This document shows, one piece after another, positions 22,040 through 32,765 of a stretch of DNA of 64,000 nt. Position numbers and translations under genes: made by a program. The stretch is taken from contig NZ_JBDOQT010000001.1 in NCBI RefSeq assembly GCF_039839785.1, forward strand, positions 1,550,001 through 1,614,000, given 5' to 3'. Positions within the stretch are counted from its first letter, which is position 1, and each line of letters begins with the position of its first letter. Origin of the DNA: Pelagibius sp. CAU 1746 (GTDB taxonomy: Bacteria > Pseudomonadota > Alphaproteobacteria > Kiloniellales > Kiloniellaceae). The notes below the pieces were generated by a model. The model did no database searches. It was not told the origin of the DNA and saw nothing but the letters and a program-made list of their open reading frames with translations.

Positions 22040-25000
22040 GTGAAGAAGGCGGCCATAGCAATTGTCGTTCTGGTTCTCCTGGTGGTCGGAGGGCTGCTGG
22101 TCGTGCCCAGTTTCTGGGACTGGAACGGAGAGAAGGGCCGCATCGCCGCCCTGGTGAGGGAACATACCGGCCGCGATCTGAAGATTGCCGGCGACGTCAG
22201 CCTGCGGCTGCTGCCGACCCCGGCCTTCTCGGCCCGCGAGGTTGCCCTGGCCAACGCCGAGGGCGGCTCGGACCCCGCGATGGTCCGACTCGAGGAACTG
22301 CAGATCCGTGTCGCCCTGGCGCCTTTGCTGCGCGGCAAGGTGCGGGTCGAGAGCGTGACCCTGGTGAAGCCGGAAGTCCTGCTCGAGGTGCTGCCGGACG
22401 GCCGGGCCAACTGGAATTTCGATGCGCCGGTGGCGGCGCGGCCGGGCGGTCCCGCGCCGGATGCCGAGGCCGGCGGAACGGCGGCGAGCGGCGGCGGCGA
22501 GGAGTCGATCCGCGTCGACAGCTTCATCGTCGAGGACGGTACGCTGCGCTACCGCGATGCGCGCAGCGGCCGCGCCGAGGTGGTGACCGGCCTGAGCGCC
22601 GAACTGGGCGCCCAGTCCCTTGCCGGACCCTTCGCCGTGACCGGCAGTGCCGTCTATCGCGACGTGCCGCTCGACTTCGACTTCAGCCTCGACCGCCTGG
22701 TCGACGACGGCGCGACCGCGCTGTCGCTGTCACTGAGTCTGCCCCGGTCGGCCGCCTCGGGCAGCTTCCTTGGCGCCTTGTCGCGGCACCAGGACCTGCG
22801 CACCCTGCGCGGCCGCCTGCAGGCGGAGGGCGAGGACCTCGCCCGCCTGATTGCCGCGCTGCCTTTGCAGGCAAAACCGTCCGAGTTGCCCGTCCCGCTG
22901 GCCCAGCCCTTTGCCGTAACGGCGGAGATTTCGGGCAGCGACAGCGAGGCCAGGGTGCAGGTTATCGCCCTGAAGCTGGGTGAGGTCTCGCTGGACGGTG
23001 ACGTCGCCGTCACTTTCGGCGAGGTGCCGGACGTCGTGGCTACCCTGTCGGCCAAGAGCATCGATCTGGACAAGCTGTTGGGCCAGGCGGCGCCGGCGGC
23101 CGGCGGCGAACTTGGCGAAGGCGGCAAAGCGGCCGCGGCGCCGCCCGCGCCGGCGGCCCCAGGAGACGGCGGCGCGCGCCCGGCCGCCGCGGCCCCGGGT
23201 CTGCCGCGCGATATGACCGCCAGCCTCGACTTCACCGCCGAGGCGTTGCTGTACCGCGGCCAAACGGTGCGCCAACTCGCCGTTGCGGCACGTCTGGCCG
23301 ACGGCAAGCTGGCGCTCGAAAAAGCGTCGGCCCAACTGCCGGGCAGTTCCGAGGTCGCGTTGTCGGGCCAGCTCGACCTGGCACCCGAGGGACCCCGGTT
23401 CGGCGGCGATGTCGCCGCCACCTCTGATAACCTCCGCGGCCTGCTGCATTGGCTGGGTATCGATGTCGCCATGGTCCCGCCCCAGCGGCTGCGCCGTCTG
23501 TCGCTGAAGACCGGCATCGACGCCGCGCCCGGCCAGATCACGCTGCATGACATCGATCTCAGCCTGGATGTCAGCCGGTTGACCGGCGGCGTCGCCGTGG
23601 CCCTGCGCGACCGGCCGGGCTTGGGCATCGGCGTCTCGCTCGACCGCATCAACCTCGACGCCTATTTGCCGGAGCCCGCCGCGGCGGCCGCGACGACACC
23701 CGCACCGTCCCAGGAAGCGGCGCCCGGAACCGCGCAGGGCGAAGGCGCGGTTCCGCAGGCCGGATCGGGCGCTGCGCAAACGCCGCCGCCCGCCGGTCTC
23801 GCCCTGCTCGGCCGCTTCGATGCCAACATCGACGTGAAGGTCGGCCAGATGACCTACCGGGGGCTGCCGCTGAACGGCCTGCGCCTGGATGCGACCCTGC
23901 AGCGTGGCGGCCTGGTGGTGCGCGACCTCTCCGTGGCCGATCTCGCCGGCAGCCGCGGACGGTTCGCCGGCAGCGTCGCCAACGTCGACCGCGAACCCTC
24001 GTTGGACGGTTCGCTCGATCTCTCGGTGGCGGCGCTGTCGCGGCTCGCCAAGGCCCTGGCGATCGATACCGGCGGACAGCTCCCCTTGGAGTCCTTCACC
24101 CTCAGCGGCGCCGTCAACGGCAACCGGGAGCAGCTTCGTTTCGATCAGAAGCTGGCGGCCCTGGGCGGGAGCCTGCGCGCGGCCGGCAAGGCCGAACTGG
24201 GGCGGACGGCTCCCGAGGTAGAGGCGGAGCTGGAGCTGGATCATCCCAATCTCTCCGTGCTGCTGGGCGAACTGCTGCGTGAGGCGGCGGTTCCCGGCGG
24301 CTTGGGGCCGGTGGCGCTGAAGGGCCGGCTGGCGGCGACGCCCGAGGTGATCCGTCTTTCCGGCCTCACCGGCAAGGCCGCGGGCACCGAGGTGCGGCGC
24401 GGCGATGTCACCGTGGCGCTCGCCGCGGCCCGGCCGAAGATCACCGCCGACCTGGAAACCGGCGTCTTGCCGCTGGCCGCGTTGGGCGCACCGGCGGCGG
24501 GCGGCGTGAAGGCGCAGAAGAAGGGCAATGGCGCGGGCGCCGCCGCCGCCGGCAGTTCCGCCGCTTCGGGCCGCGAGCGCTGGTCGACCAAGCCGATCGA
24601 CGTCAGCGCCCTGCGTGGGCTGGATGCGGATATCAAGCTGCGCGCCAAGGCGATCGTCACCGACAAGCTGCGCCTCGACAATGCCGACATCGACGCCGTG
24701 CTGGCCGGCGGTGTCCTCGACCTCCGCAAGTTCAATGCGCAGACCTACGGCGGAGCCTTGGCGGTCACCGGCAAGGCCGACTTCCGCGAGAGCGCGCCCG
24801 GCGGCCTGGAGGTGGCGGCGGCCGTCACCGCCATCGACGTGGAACTGAAGGACCTGCTGGGCGCTCTGGCCGGCACCGATCGTTTCTCCGGCCCCATGTC
24901 GCTGGAGAGCAGCCTGAACAGCCGCGGGCTCAGCGAGGCGGCCCTGGTTTCCGCGCTGAACGGCAGGGGCAAGCTGCACGGCACGGTGACCGTCGCGGCC

Positions 25001-25510
25001 AAGGTGGAGGAGCAGGCCGGCGCCCTGGTGCTCAACCTGCTGGGCAAGAAGGTGAAAGAGGTGCGCGGGGTCAGCGACAGTACCACCATGCTGTTCGGCG
25101 CTTTTGCCGGCGCCCCGGCCAAGGTTGGCGGGACCTTCGTGGTGGAGCGGGGAGTCCTGCGCAGCGACGACCTGACGGTGCGCGGGCGCGATGCCCAGGC
25201 CCTGACCGCCGGCAACGTCGACCTGCCGGCCTGGCAGATGGAAAGCCGCACCGACGTGTTCCGCGACGCAGACCCGCAGAACGCCTACCTGACGGCGGTG
25301 CTGCGGGGACCGCCCGACTCTCCCGACGTCCGGATCGGCGGCCAGCCGTTCCAGCGCCGCGAGGAACCGGCCGCCGCAGAGCAGCCCACGGTCATTCAGG
25401 TGCCGGAGCGGGGAGAGGAACCGCAACCGCAGCAACCGGCTCAGCCGCCGCGGCCGGAGGATCTGCTCAAAGAAGGCGTGAAGGGTCTCTTGAGAGGCCT
25501 CGGGGGCTAG
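22040..25510 (+). CDS. AsmA-family protein
   Basis: A 1156-aa protein. Residues 1-28 are a membrane anchor (KKAAIAIVVLVLLVVGGLLVV) followed by the AsmA opening pattern, with a FWDWNGEKGRIAALVREHTGRDLKIAGDV-type start containing the conserved NGEK and GRDLKIAG. The N-terminal AsmA domain runs to about residue 400, and the C-terminal AsmA_2-type region covers roughly residues 700-1060. Ala/Pro/Gly-rich low-complexity linkers lie near residues 365-390, 550-590 and 815-845. AsmA-like proteins are elongated bridge-type proteins thought to move phospholipids between inner and outer membranes. The GTG at 22040 is chosen for its GGGAAGG ribosome site and because the helix follows at once. It stands alone. 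Confidence 0.88.
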   Translation: MKKAAIAIVVLVLLVVGGLLVVPSFWDWNGEKGRIAALVREHTGRDLKIAGDVSLRLLPTPAFSAREVALANAEGGSDPAMVRLEELQIRVALAPLLRGKVRVESVTLVKPEVLLEVLPDGRANWNFDAPVAARPGGPAPDAEAGGTAASGGGEESIRVDSFIVEDGTLRYRDARSGRAEVVTGLSAELGAQSLAGPFAVTGSAVYRDVPLDFDFSLDRLVDDGATALSLSLSLPRSAASGSFLGALSRHQDLRTLRGRLQAEGEDLARLIAALPLQAKPSELPVPLAQPFAVTAEISGSDSEARVQVIALKLGEVSLDGDVAVTFGEVPDVVATLSAKSIDLDKLLGQAAPAAGGELGEGGKAAAAPPAPAAPGDGGARPAAAAPGLPRDMTASLDFTAEALLYRGQTVRQLAVAARLADGKLALEKASAQLPGSSEVALSGQLDLAPEGPRFGGDVAATSDNLRGLLHWLGIDVAMVPPQRLRRLSLKTGIDAAPGQITLHDIDLSLDVSRLTGGVAVALRDRPGLGIGVSLDRINLDAYLPEPAAAAATTPAPSQEAAPGTAQGEGAVPQAGSGAAQTPPPAGLALLGRFDANIDVKVGQMTYRGLPLNGLRLDATLQRGGLVVRDLSVADLAGSRGRFAGSVANVDREPSLDGSLDLSVAALSRLAKALAIDTGGQLPLESFTLSGAVNGNREQLRFDQKLAALGGSLRAAGKAELGRTAPEVEAELELDHPNLSVLLGELLREAAVPGGLGPVALKGRLAATPEVIRLSGLTGKAAGTEVRRGDVTVALAAARPKITADLETGVLPLAALGAPAAGGVKAQKKGNGAGAAAAGSSAASGRERWSTKPIDVSALRGLDADIKLRAKAIVTDKLRLDNADIDAVLAGGVLDLRKFNAQTYGGALAVTGKADFRESAPGGLEVAAAVTAIDVELKDLLGALAGTDRFSGPMSLESSLNSRGLSEAALVSALNGRGKLHGTVTVAAKVEEQAGALVLNLLGKKVKEVRGVSDSTTMLFGAFAGAPAKVGGTFVVERGVLRSDDLTVRGRDAQALTAGNVDLPAWQMESRTDVFRDADPQNAYLTAVLRGPPDSPDVRIGGQPFQRREEPAAAEQPTVIQVPERGEEPQPQQPAQPPRPEDLLKEGVKGLLRGLGG

Positions 25511-25513
25511 CTC

Positions 25514-26776
25514 TTACGGCGCGCACCCGGCGCCGGAGTTCTCGAGACGCCGCTTTAGGAGCGCTGCCACGGCCGGCGTGGGAGCCGCCTTCAAGGCCTC
25601 TTCTCGGTAGCGGCCTGCCGCCTCGGTGTCGCCGCAGCGGCGGTGCAAGTCGGCGAGGACCGCGGCCCAGAGGTAGGAACTCCTGAGCCAGGCCGGCGGC
25701 GCGAAATCCTTCAGCAGGGACAAGCCCGCGGCGGGGCCCCGCCATTCCGCGACCGCGACGGCGCGGTTCATGCGGTGAATCGCCGAGGGCGCGATGCTCT
25801 CCAGCAATTCGTAGCACTCCGCGACCCTGTCCCAGCGCGTTTCTTGGAAGGAGGGGGCGAGACAGTGCTCCGCGGCAATTCCCGCCTCCGCGTGATAGCG
25901 GGTGAAACTGTCGCCCCGCGCAGATCTTTCCAGGTATCGTAGGCCCGCTTGAATCCGGTCTCGGTCCCATCGGCTCCGGTCCTGCTCCTCCAGGAGCAGC
26001 AGGCCGCCGCTGCGGTCCTGGCGGGTGTCCATCCGCGCCATGTGGAGCTGCATGAGAGCCAAGAGGGCGAAGGTCTCCGGGGTCGCGCCGACGGGATGAT
26101 CGCCCAGTATCGAGGCCAGCCTTATCGCCTCCTCACACAGCTCGCGGCGGATCGCCGCGGTCGCGTTCGAAGAGAGATAGCCCTCGGTGAAGAGCAGGTA
26201 GAGGGACTTGTTCACCGACGGAAGTCTCGCGGCGTAGAGGCCGGCGGACAGCTCATCGGGGCGGGGCGGAGTTTTCCGCAGCCGGCTTCGGGCGCGGCTG
26301 AGCCGCTTGTAGATGTTGGCTTCGCTGGTGAAGAGTCGCAGAGCGATTTCCGGGACGCTGAAACCGCAGAGCACCTTCAGGGCCAGGGCCATCTGCGATT
26401 CCTCGGGGAGCGCGCCGTCGCAGCAGACGAACAACATGCTCAGAAGGTCGTCCTGCATCTCTCCGGCAAGGCGGACCTCAGGCACTTCGCCGGGATCGCC
26501 GATGATGTCCCCCGCGTTCCGCTCCAGAAGGCGGCGCCGGCCCGCGCGCCGGCGCAGCTCCCCCAGCAGTTCGTTGCGGGCCACCCGGTAGAGCCAGGCA
26601 GAGGGATTGTCCGGCTTGCCCCTTGCCGTCCAGCTTTCGACCGCTTTCATCAAGGCCGACTGAACCGCATCCTCGATCGCCTCGAGATGCTGCGCCCCGA
26701 CGCGGCGCGTCAGGACCGCGACAAGCCGGCCGTACTCGTGCCGGAAGAATTGCCGGGGCGGTTCGGGCGCCCTCAA
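25514..26776 (-). CDS. ECF sigma factor, ECF42-type, with C-terminal extension
   Basis: A 420-aa sigma factor, about twice the length of a simple ECF. Sigma region 2 spans about residues 10-80 (AIEDAVQSALMKAVESW, ARNELLGELRR) and region 4 about residues 115-170 (FSVPEIALRLFTSEANIYKRLSRARSRLR). From residue 180 follows the long C-terminal domain (DUF6596) with KSLYLLFTEGY and TPR-like helices (CYELLESIAPSAIHRMNRAVAVAEW). This architecture plus an adjacent DGPF/YCII gene defines the ECF42 group. No anti-sigma factor is nearby, as expected for this group, where the extension is thought to control activity. It overlaps the upstream YCII gene by 4 bases. Confidence 0.9.
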   Translation of the reverse strand: MRAPEPPRQFFRHEYGRLVAVLTRRVGAQHLEAIEDAVQSALMKAVESWTARGKPDNPSAWLYRVARNELLGELRRRAGRRRLLERNAGDIIGDPGEVPEVRLAGEMQDDLLSMLFVCCDGALPEESQMALALKVLCGFSVPEIALRLFTSEANIYKRLSRARSRLRKTPPRPDELSAGLYAARLPSVNKSLYLLFTEGYLSSNATAAIRRELCEEAIRLASILGDHPVGATPETFALLALMQLHMARMDTRQDRSGGLLLLEEQDRSRWDRDRIQAGLRYLERSARGDSFTRYHAEAGIAAEHCLAPSFQETRWDRVAECYELLESIAPSAIHRMNRAVAVAEWRGPAAGLSLLKDFAPPAWLRSSYLWAAVLADLHRRCGDTEAAGRYREEALKAAPTPAVAALLKRRLENSGAGCAP

Positions 26777-27123
26777 GAGAGGGCGATCTCCCGGACTTCG
26801 ACGCTGGACCCAGGCATGGCCACGCCGGGGCTTTGCCGCGCGACCTCGACCGCTTCGTCCAAGCTGTCCGCGGTGACGATCATGTAGCCGCCCACGATTT
26901 CCTTGGCTTCGACGAAGGGGCCGTCGGTCGCGTCGTCGGACGTTACGACCTTGCCGCCGCCGGCCAGCTTCCCGCCCATATCGAGGATGTTCTCCCGGAA
27001 CTGCTCCTTCCAGGCGTTGAACTTCGCGTACATCTCCTCCATCTGCGCAGGAGACGGCGCCTCGCGTGCTGGCGCTTTGCTCTGAGCACTCCGTTGGATG
27101 AAGAGATAGGTTTTCCTGGCCAT
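26773..27123 (-). CDS. YCII-related (DGPF) protein, ECF42 partner
   Basis: A 116-aa protein containing DGPFVEAKEIVGGYMIV near residue 70, the hallmark of DGPF-type YCII proteins, and SLDEAVEVARQSPG afterwards. The ATG at 27123 (MARKTYLFIQRS) has AGGAAAGGAAC upstream; 16 upstream codons are excluded. It is the first gene of the pair, its end overlapping the sigma factor start (ATGA). ECF42 sigma factors typically control DGPF genes, so this is both partner and likely target. The biochemical role is not established. Confidence 0.88.
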   Translation of the reverse strand: MARKTYLFIQRSAQSKAPAREAPSPAQMEEMYAKFNAWKEQFRENILDMGGKLAGGGKVVTSDDATDGPFVEAKEIVGGYMIVTADSLDEAVEVARQSPGVAMPGSSVEVREIALS

Positions 27124-27178
27124 TTCGGTTCCTTTCCTGGCGAAGCCGCTGCGGTGAAGCGGGGGCGGCATACCCTAT

Positions 27179-27205
27179 GACGCCCGGGCGGTCGTGGATT
27201 GGACA
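27179..27205 (-). promoter_or_regulatory. Possible ECF42-dependent promoter
   Basis: On the minus strand, TGTCCA (27205-27200) and CGTC (27182-27179) are separated by 17 bases, about 55 bases before the DGPF gene. From memory, ECF42 promoters use TGTCGA at -35 and CG(A/T)C at -10; this fits with one mismatch. It would make the operon autoregulated. Confidence 0.4.
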
Positions 27206-27238
27206 GTCTAGGGCATAGGTTTTCGCAGGGAAGCCGCC

Positions 27239-27592
27239 TCAGCGCCTGGGAGGTTCCTGCTCTGCGGAGCCGGAGGAAGGTGGCGTCTCGAGGCTGCGGC
27301 CCTGCGCGGCGGCGGCGCGGTAGTGCTGCAGCAGAAAAACCCTGACGGCGCTCGACAGGTTGCCGCTGCGGCCGCGGTCGATTTCCTCGATCAGGGCATT
27401 GAGCGACAGGCCGCGTCCGCCGGCGATCTCCTTCAAGGCGTCCCAAAAGACCCCTTCCAGCGACAGTGAGGTGCTGTGGCCGGAGATCTTCACCGAGCGT
27501 TTGCGGACCAGCGTGTTGCTCTCCGCCGCGTCCTCCTGGGCGGCCGGCTGCGGCGGCGCCGCAGCCGGTGGAGCCGATTTACCGATCATCAC
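27239..27592 (-). CDS. Ribbon-helix-helix protein (RHH_4 type)
   Basis: A 117-aa protein. The core (about residues 28-95), RKRSVKISGHSTSLSLEG, FWDALKEIAGGRGLSLNALI and NLSSAVRVFLLQHYR, matches the alphaproteobacterial ribbon-helix-helix family in which the KISGH beta strand would contact DNA. The N-terminal 25 residues are Ala/Pro-rich and the tail is disordered. Start is either of two adjacent ATGs. It follows fumC by 21 bases on the same strand and may be cotranscribed. A DNA-binding role is inferred from fold only. Confidence 0.8.
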   Translation of the reverse strand: MMIGKSAPPAAAPPQPAAQEDAAESNTLVRKRSVKISGHSTSLSLEGVFWDALKEIAGGRGLSLNALIEEIDRGRSGNLSSAVRVFLLQHYRAAAAQGRSLETPPSSGSAEQEPPRR

Positions 27593-27613
27593 CGAAAGCT
27601 CACCGCCCGCGGC

Positions 27614-29035
<1,422 letters not shown>

Positions 29036-29334
29036 GACCTGAAATTCCTGCTTGTTGCGGCGCGATCCGGGCGCTGCGCCCCGGCCGGGTGAACGGGCGG
29101 CGGGGTGAACGGGGCGGCCGGGGCCAGCGTTGAGAACGGGGCGGAGTTTATGAGGCTCGCCCGGATTTCTCAAACGATGGCGGCCGGCTGGCGCATGAAA
29201 TTGTCCCCGGCCGCCGGATCCCGCGGCGGCCGGAGGCCTGCCGGCCTCGATGGCCTTCGCCCGCCGGCCGCGAGGGCGAAGGGACACGGGAAAGATGCGG
29301 CCTGGTATCGATCAAATCTCCAGGATGTAATGAT

Positions 29335-29520
29335 GCAATCGTTTCGATAGTGCATCTTATCTATTCATATCTAGCTTTGAGTTGTTTTTTATTATTCAGT
29401 AAATCAACAGTATTGTTTTGTATTTATCTGAATTGATTCACAAGTTTTTAATCGAGTTCCTGATTACATGCCCCAAACTGTGAATACTTCTCATTAAATG
29501 AGATAAAGAAGATTGGGGTG
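29335..29520 (+). promoter_or_regulatory. AT-rich promoter island before chemoreceptor gene
   Basis: About 185 bases with AT content far above the surroundings (for example GTTGTTTTTTATTATTCAG and TTGTTTTGTATTTATC). It sits directly upstream of a chemoreceptor gene that itself has normal host composition. It probably contains the promoter and perhaps sites for an AT-binding nucleoid protein. I cannot pick a single -35/-10 pair with confidence. Confidence 0.5.
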
Positions 29521-29526
29521 AGAGAA

Positions 29527-31017
29527 ATGGGCATCAGCTGGGTGCGTCCAAAAGGGCAGACGACTTCATTCGACGCTAATAGTTATAAGCAGATGGTCGA
29601 GGACATGCCGGTCTGCGTCATGCTCTGCGACCTGCAGGACTTGAGGATTACTTATGCCAACAAGGCCTCCTTGGAGGCCCTGAAAAGCATCCAGCACGCC
29701 CTGAAGGTGCCGGCTGACGAGATCGTCGGCGCCTGCATCGACATATTTCACAAGAATCCGACCCACCAACGGGCCCTGCTGGCCGATCCCTCGAACCTGC
29801 CCTACCAGGCCAGGATCACGGTCGGCGGCGAGTGGCTGGACCTGCTGGTGACCGCGCTCTACGACGCCAAGGGAAACTATGCGGGGCCCATGCTGACCTG
29901 GAGCATCGTGAGCGCCCAGGTGAAGAAGGAGCGCGAGACGCAGCAGCTTCTCGACATGCTGGACAAGATGCCGGTCAACGTCATGCTGGCCGACAAGGAC
30001 AGCCTGGAGATCACCTACATCAACCGCACCAGCATCGACACGCTGAAGCCCCTGAAACATCTTCTGCCGGTGGACCCGGAAGATCTCAAGGGGCAGTGCA
30101 TCGACATCTTCCACAAACACCCCGAGCACCAGCGCGGGCTGCTCGCCGACCCCGGCAACCTGCCGCATCGAGCGACCATCGCCCTGGGTGACGAAAAGCT
30201 GGATCTGCAGGTCTCGGCGGTCATGGACCGGGAAGGCAACTACGTAGCGCCCATGGTGACCTGGTCCGTCATTACCCAGAACCTGCGCATGGCCGAGAGC
30301 GTCTCTGCCGTGGTGTCGGCGGTTTCCGCGGCTTCCGCGGAGATGCAGAGCAACGCCAATTCCCTGTCGGGCACAGCCGAGGAGACCAATTCCCGGGCCA
30401 ACACGGTGGCCTCCGCCTCGGAAGAGTTGAGCAGCTCGATTTCCGAGATCTCGCGCCAGATTACCCACTCGACCGAAATCGCCCAGTCGGCGGTCGCGGC
30501 GGCGCGCGAGGCCAACACCATGGTCAACGGCCTGGCCACGGCGGCGGAGAGCATCGGCGCCGTGGTCAACATGATCCAGGATATCGCCGAGCAGACCAAC
30601 CTGCTGGCCCTGAACGCCACCATCGAGGCGGCGCGCGCCGGCGAGGCGGGCAAGGGCTTTGCCGTGGTCGCCAGCGAGGTCAAGGCCCTGGCCAATCAGA
30701 CCGCGAAGGCGACGGAGCAGATCGCCCAGCAGATCGGCGAGATTCAAGGGGCGACCGGGGCCGCGGTTTCGGGCATCGATTCGATCACCCGCACGATCGA
30801 GGAGATCGACAGCGTCACCACCACCATCGCTTCGGCGGTGGAGGAGCAGGGCGCGGCGACCCAGGAGGTGAATCAGAACATCTCCGCCGTCTCCCAGGCC
30901 TCCGGCGAGACCGGGCGCATGTCGAAGGACGTGCTGCGCGCCGCCGAGGAGCTCTCCTCCCAGGCCCAGGCGCTGGAAGGCCACGTCTCGGAGTTTCTCA
31001 AGAACACCGGGACCTGA
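29527..31017 (+). CDS. Soluble chemoreceptor with two tandem PAS domains
   Basis: A 496-aa methyl-accepting chemotaxis protein with no membrane helix. Two PAS-like domains lie at about residues 20-130 and 140-250. They are clear duplicates of each other: both contain MPV-VML, ITY-N, a CIDIFHK-P-HQR-LLADP-NLP stretch and APM-TWS or GPM-TWS. The coiled-coil signalling domain follows, with its tip [29 protein letters not shown] near residue 350-380. The histidine and cysteine in CIDIFHK could bind a cofactor such as haem, but that is only a suggestion. The ATG at 29527 follows GGGGTGAGA; a GTG three codons earlier overlaps that ribosome site and is less likely. Confidence 0.9.
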   Translation: MGISWVRPKGQTTSFDANSYKQMVEDMPVCVMLCDLQDLRITYANKASLEALKSIQHALKVPADEIVGACIDIFHKNPTHQRALLADPSNLPYQARITVGGEWLDLLVTALYDAKGNYAGPMLTWSIVSAQVKKERETQQLLDMLDKMPVNVMLADKDSLEITYINRTSIDTLKPLKHLLPVDPEDLKGQCIDIFHKHPEHQRGLLADPGNLPHRATIALGDEKLDLQVSAVMDREGNYVAPMVTWSVITQNLRMAESVSAVVSAVSAASAEMQSNANSLSGTAEETNSRANTVASASEELSSSISEISRQITHSTEIAQSAVAAAREANTMVNGLATAAESIGAVVNMIQDIAEQTNLLALNATIEAARAGEAGKGFAVVASEVKALANQTAKATEQIAQQIGEIQGATGAAVSGIDSITRTIEEIDSVTTTIASAVEEQGAATQEVNQNISAVSQASGETGRMSKDVLRAAEELSSQAQALEGHVSEFLKNTGT

Positions 31018-31065
31018 TCTCCGGTTCCCGACGCCGCGCCCGCTCCTCGGGCGCCGGCGGCGCCC

Positions 31066-31824
31066 TCACTCCGCGACGGCTTCCGGCTGGCGCTCCAGCA
31101 CCGGCGCGGGCTCCGGCGCGTCGCCCTTCGCGGCCTGCTCCGCCCGGCGCGCCCTGTCGACGGCGACGAAATCCCGCAAGGTCTTGCCGCGCTCCTCGGT
31201 GAAGCGCTCCTCCAGCACCGTCATCCGCTCCATGCGGTCCAGGCGGAAGGCGCGGAAGTCGTCACGCAGCTCGCACCAGGCGATCAGCAGCCAAACCGGC
31301 CCGTAGAAGGCCAGGGCCAGGGGGCGCACGCTGCGCTCGCTGGCCCGCGCCTCGGCGTTGCAGTAGTGGAAATGCAGCTTGTGCCGGCTCCTCAAGGCGG
31401 CGCGGATCGCCGCCGCGTCGACGCTGAGCGGCGCGGCCTTGTGGTCGGCCGGCGCGGAAAGCGGCGTGCGGGAGACCTGATCGCGCAGGTTCTCGGGCAG
31501 CACCGCCTCGACCTTGGCGACGACGTCGCCGGCGGCCTTGGCCAGCGCCGGATCGGCCCAGGATTCGATGATCCGGGCGCCCAGCACCAGGGCCTCGATC
31601 TCCTCCTCGGTGAACATCAGCGGCGGCAGGTCGTAGCCGCGCTGCAGCACGTAGCCGACCCCGGCCTCGCCCTCGATGGGGACGCCCGACGCCGCCAGGT
31701 CGCGAATGTCGCGATAGATGGTGCGCTCAGAGACTTCGAGCACCGTCGCCAGGTGCCGGGCCGTTACCAGCTTCCGGCGCCTAAGTTCTTGAACTATCTG
31801 AAATAACCTGTCCGCTCGGCGCAT
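31066..31824 (-). CDS. YafY/WYL-domain transcriptional regulator
   Basis: A 252-aa protein. The N-terminal DeoR-like helix-turn-helix (residues 1-60) reads RADRLFQIVQELRRRKLVTARHLATVLEVSERTIYRDIRDLAASGVPI. The middle is a WYL domain (about residues 140-215: FHYCNAEARASERSVRPLALAFYGPVWLLIAWCELRDDFRAFRLDRM). These regulators sense ligands, possibly nucleic-acid-like, through the WYL fold. The start at 31824 has AGGAGGAAGG upstream. A perfect inverted repeat about 35 bases before the start (31858-31885) is a likely autoregulatory operator. Confidence 0.92.
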   Translation of the reverse strand: MRRADRLFQIVQELRRRKLVTARHLATVLEVSERTIYRDIRDLAASGVPIEGEAGVGYVLQRGYDLPPLMFTEEEIEALVLGARIIESWADPALAKAAGDVVAKVEAVLPENLRDQVSRTPLSAPADHKAAPLSVDAAAIRAALRSRHKLHFHYCNAEARASERSVRPLALAFYGPVWLLIAWCELRDDFRAFRLDRMERMTVLEERFTEERGKTLRDFVAVDRARRAEQAAKGDAPEPAPVLERQPEAVAE

Positions 31825-31857
31825 CCTGCCTTCCTCCTGACGGGGACAGTAGCAAAT

Positions 31858-31885
31858 CCCTCCTGACAGCATAATGTCAGGAGGG
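31858..31885. promoter_or_regulatory. Inverted-repeat operator for the WYL regulator
   Basis: CCCTCCTGACA (31858-31868), six bases, TGTCAGGAGGG (31875-31885): perfect 11-bp arms with core TGACA-N6-TGTCA. It lies between the hydrolase gene end and the regulator start. WYL/YafY genes are often accompanied by TGACA...TGTCA palindromes. No T-run follows on either strand, so a terminator is less likely. Confidence 0.6.
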
Positions 31886-31929
31886 AGGAAACACTTTCCA
31901 GTTGTTGCCGGACGGGGACCATCCGGGGC

Positions 31930-32592
31930 TCAGACCAGCGTCCGGAAGAAGCCGTCCAGGGCTTCGACCGCCTCGCTCCAGTTCTGTTCCGCCGTGCGGC
32001 CGCTGGCCTTGCGCGGCTTCAGGTCGTGGTCGCCGTCCTCGGCCCAGTGCAGGCGGATGGTTCTGGCCAGGGCATAGCCGGCGACCTCCTCCCGTTTGCC
32101 CAGGGCGTCGCGGGTGCCCTGGCAGATCAGGCAGGGGGTCTTCAGCGCCGCCAGGTGCTCGGTGCGCAGGCGCTCCGGCTTGCCGGCGGGGTGGAAGGGA
32201 TAGCCGAGGCAGGCCAGGCCCCGCACGCCGGACCCCCGCTCTCTGGCGGTATCGGCGATCAGGCTGGCCATGCGCCCGCCCATGGACTTGCCGCCGATGA
32301 CCAGCCCGCCGGCGCCCCCGGAACCTGAGAGATGGTCGATCACCGCCTGCCAGGTCGCCAGCAGTACCGGCTGGCGGTCCGGCGGCGGGCGCTTGTCCTC
32401 GCGCCGGCGCCGGGCCATGTAGGGGAACTCGAAGCGCGCGACCCGCCAGCCCCTGGCCGCCAGGCCCTCGGCGAAGAAGGTCATGAAGGGCGTGTCCATG
32501 GGCGCCCCGGCGCCGTGGGCGAAGGCGAAGGTGAGAGGGGCGTCCGCGGGACCGTCGGTGAACAGATCCGGCAGGGTGTCGCTGTTATTCAT
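31930..32592 (-). CDS. Alpha/beta hydrolase (Tex30/COG3571-like)
   Basis: A 220-aa alpha/beta hydrolase. The N-terminal strand and oxyanion region FAFAHGAGAPMDTPFM is followed by the nucleophile elbow GGKSMGGRMAS (Ser near residue 105), then ICQGTRDALG (Asp near residue 165) and DGDHDLKPRK (His near residue 190), completing a catalytic triad. This set is typical of the KANL3/Tex30-like family, whose bacterial members have no firm substrate. It lies immediately upstream of the WYL regulator on the same strand and could be its target or simply a neighbour. Confidence 0.83.
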   Translation of the reverse strand: MNNSDTLPDLFTDGPADAPLTFAFAHGAGAPMDTPFMTFFAEGLAARGWRVARFEFPYMARRRREDKRPPPDRQPVLLATWQAVIDHLSGSGGAGGLVIGGKSMGGRMASLIADTARERGSGVRGLACLGYPFHPAGKPERLRTEHLAALKTPCLICQGTRDALGKREEVAGYALARTIRLHWAEDGDHDLKPRKASGRTAEQNWSEAVEALDGFFRTLV

Positions 32593-32765
32593 CGGCGCTC
32601 TCGTGCTTTTCGGGAGGAGGGAAGAGAACGACCGGAGGCTAACGCTCCCTTAACCAAGGGGCGGGATGATAGGCCCTGGCCAGGGATTTGTCCCCGATGG
32701 AAGCGGTTTTTGCGCTTTCCGGAGACCTCTGGATTCGAAACTGCAGGCCCCCAAAGGAGCTGGCC

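Noticed and set aside
22730-25435. Long open frame antisense to the AsmA-family gene
   Set aside because: Same reason; the plus strand has a signal anchor, AsmA pattern and good ribosome site.
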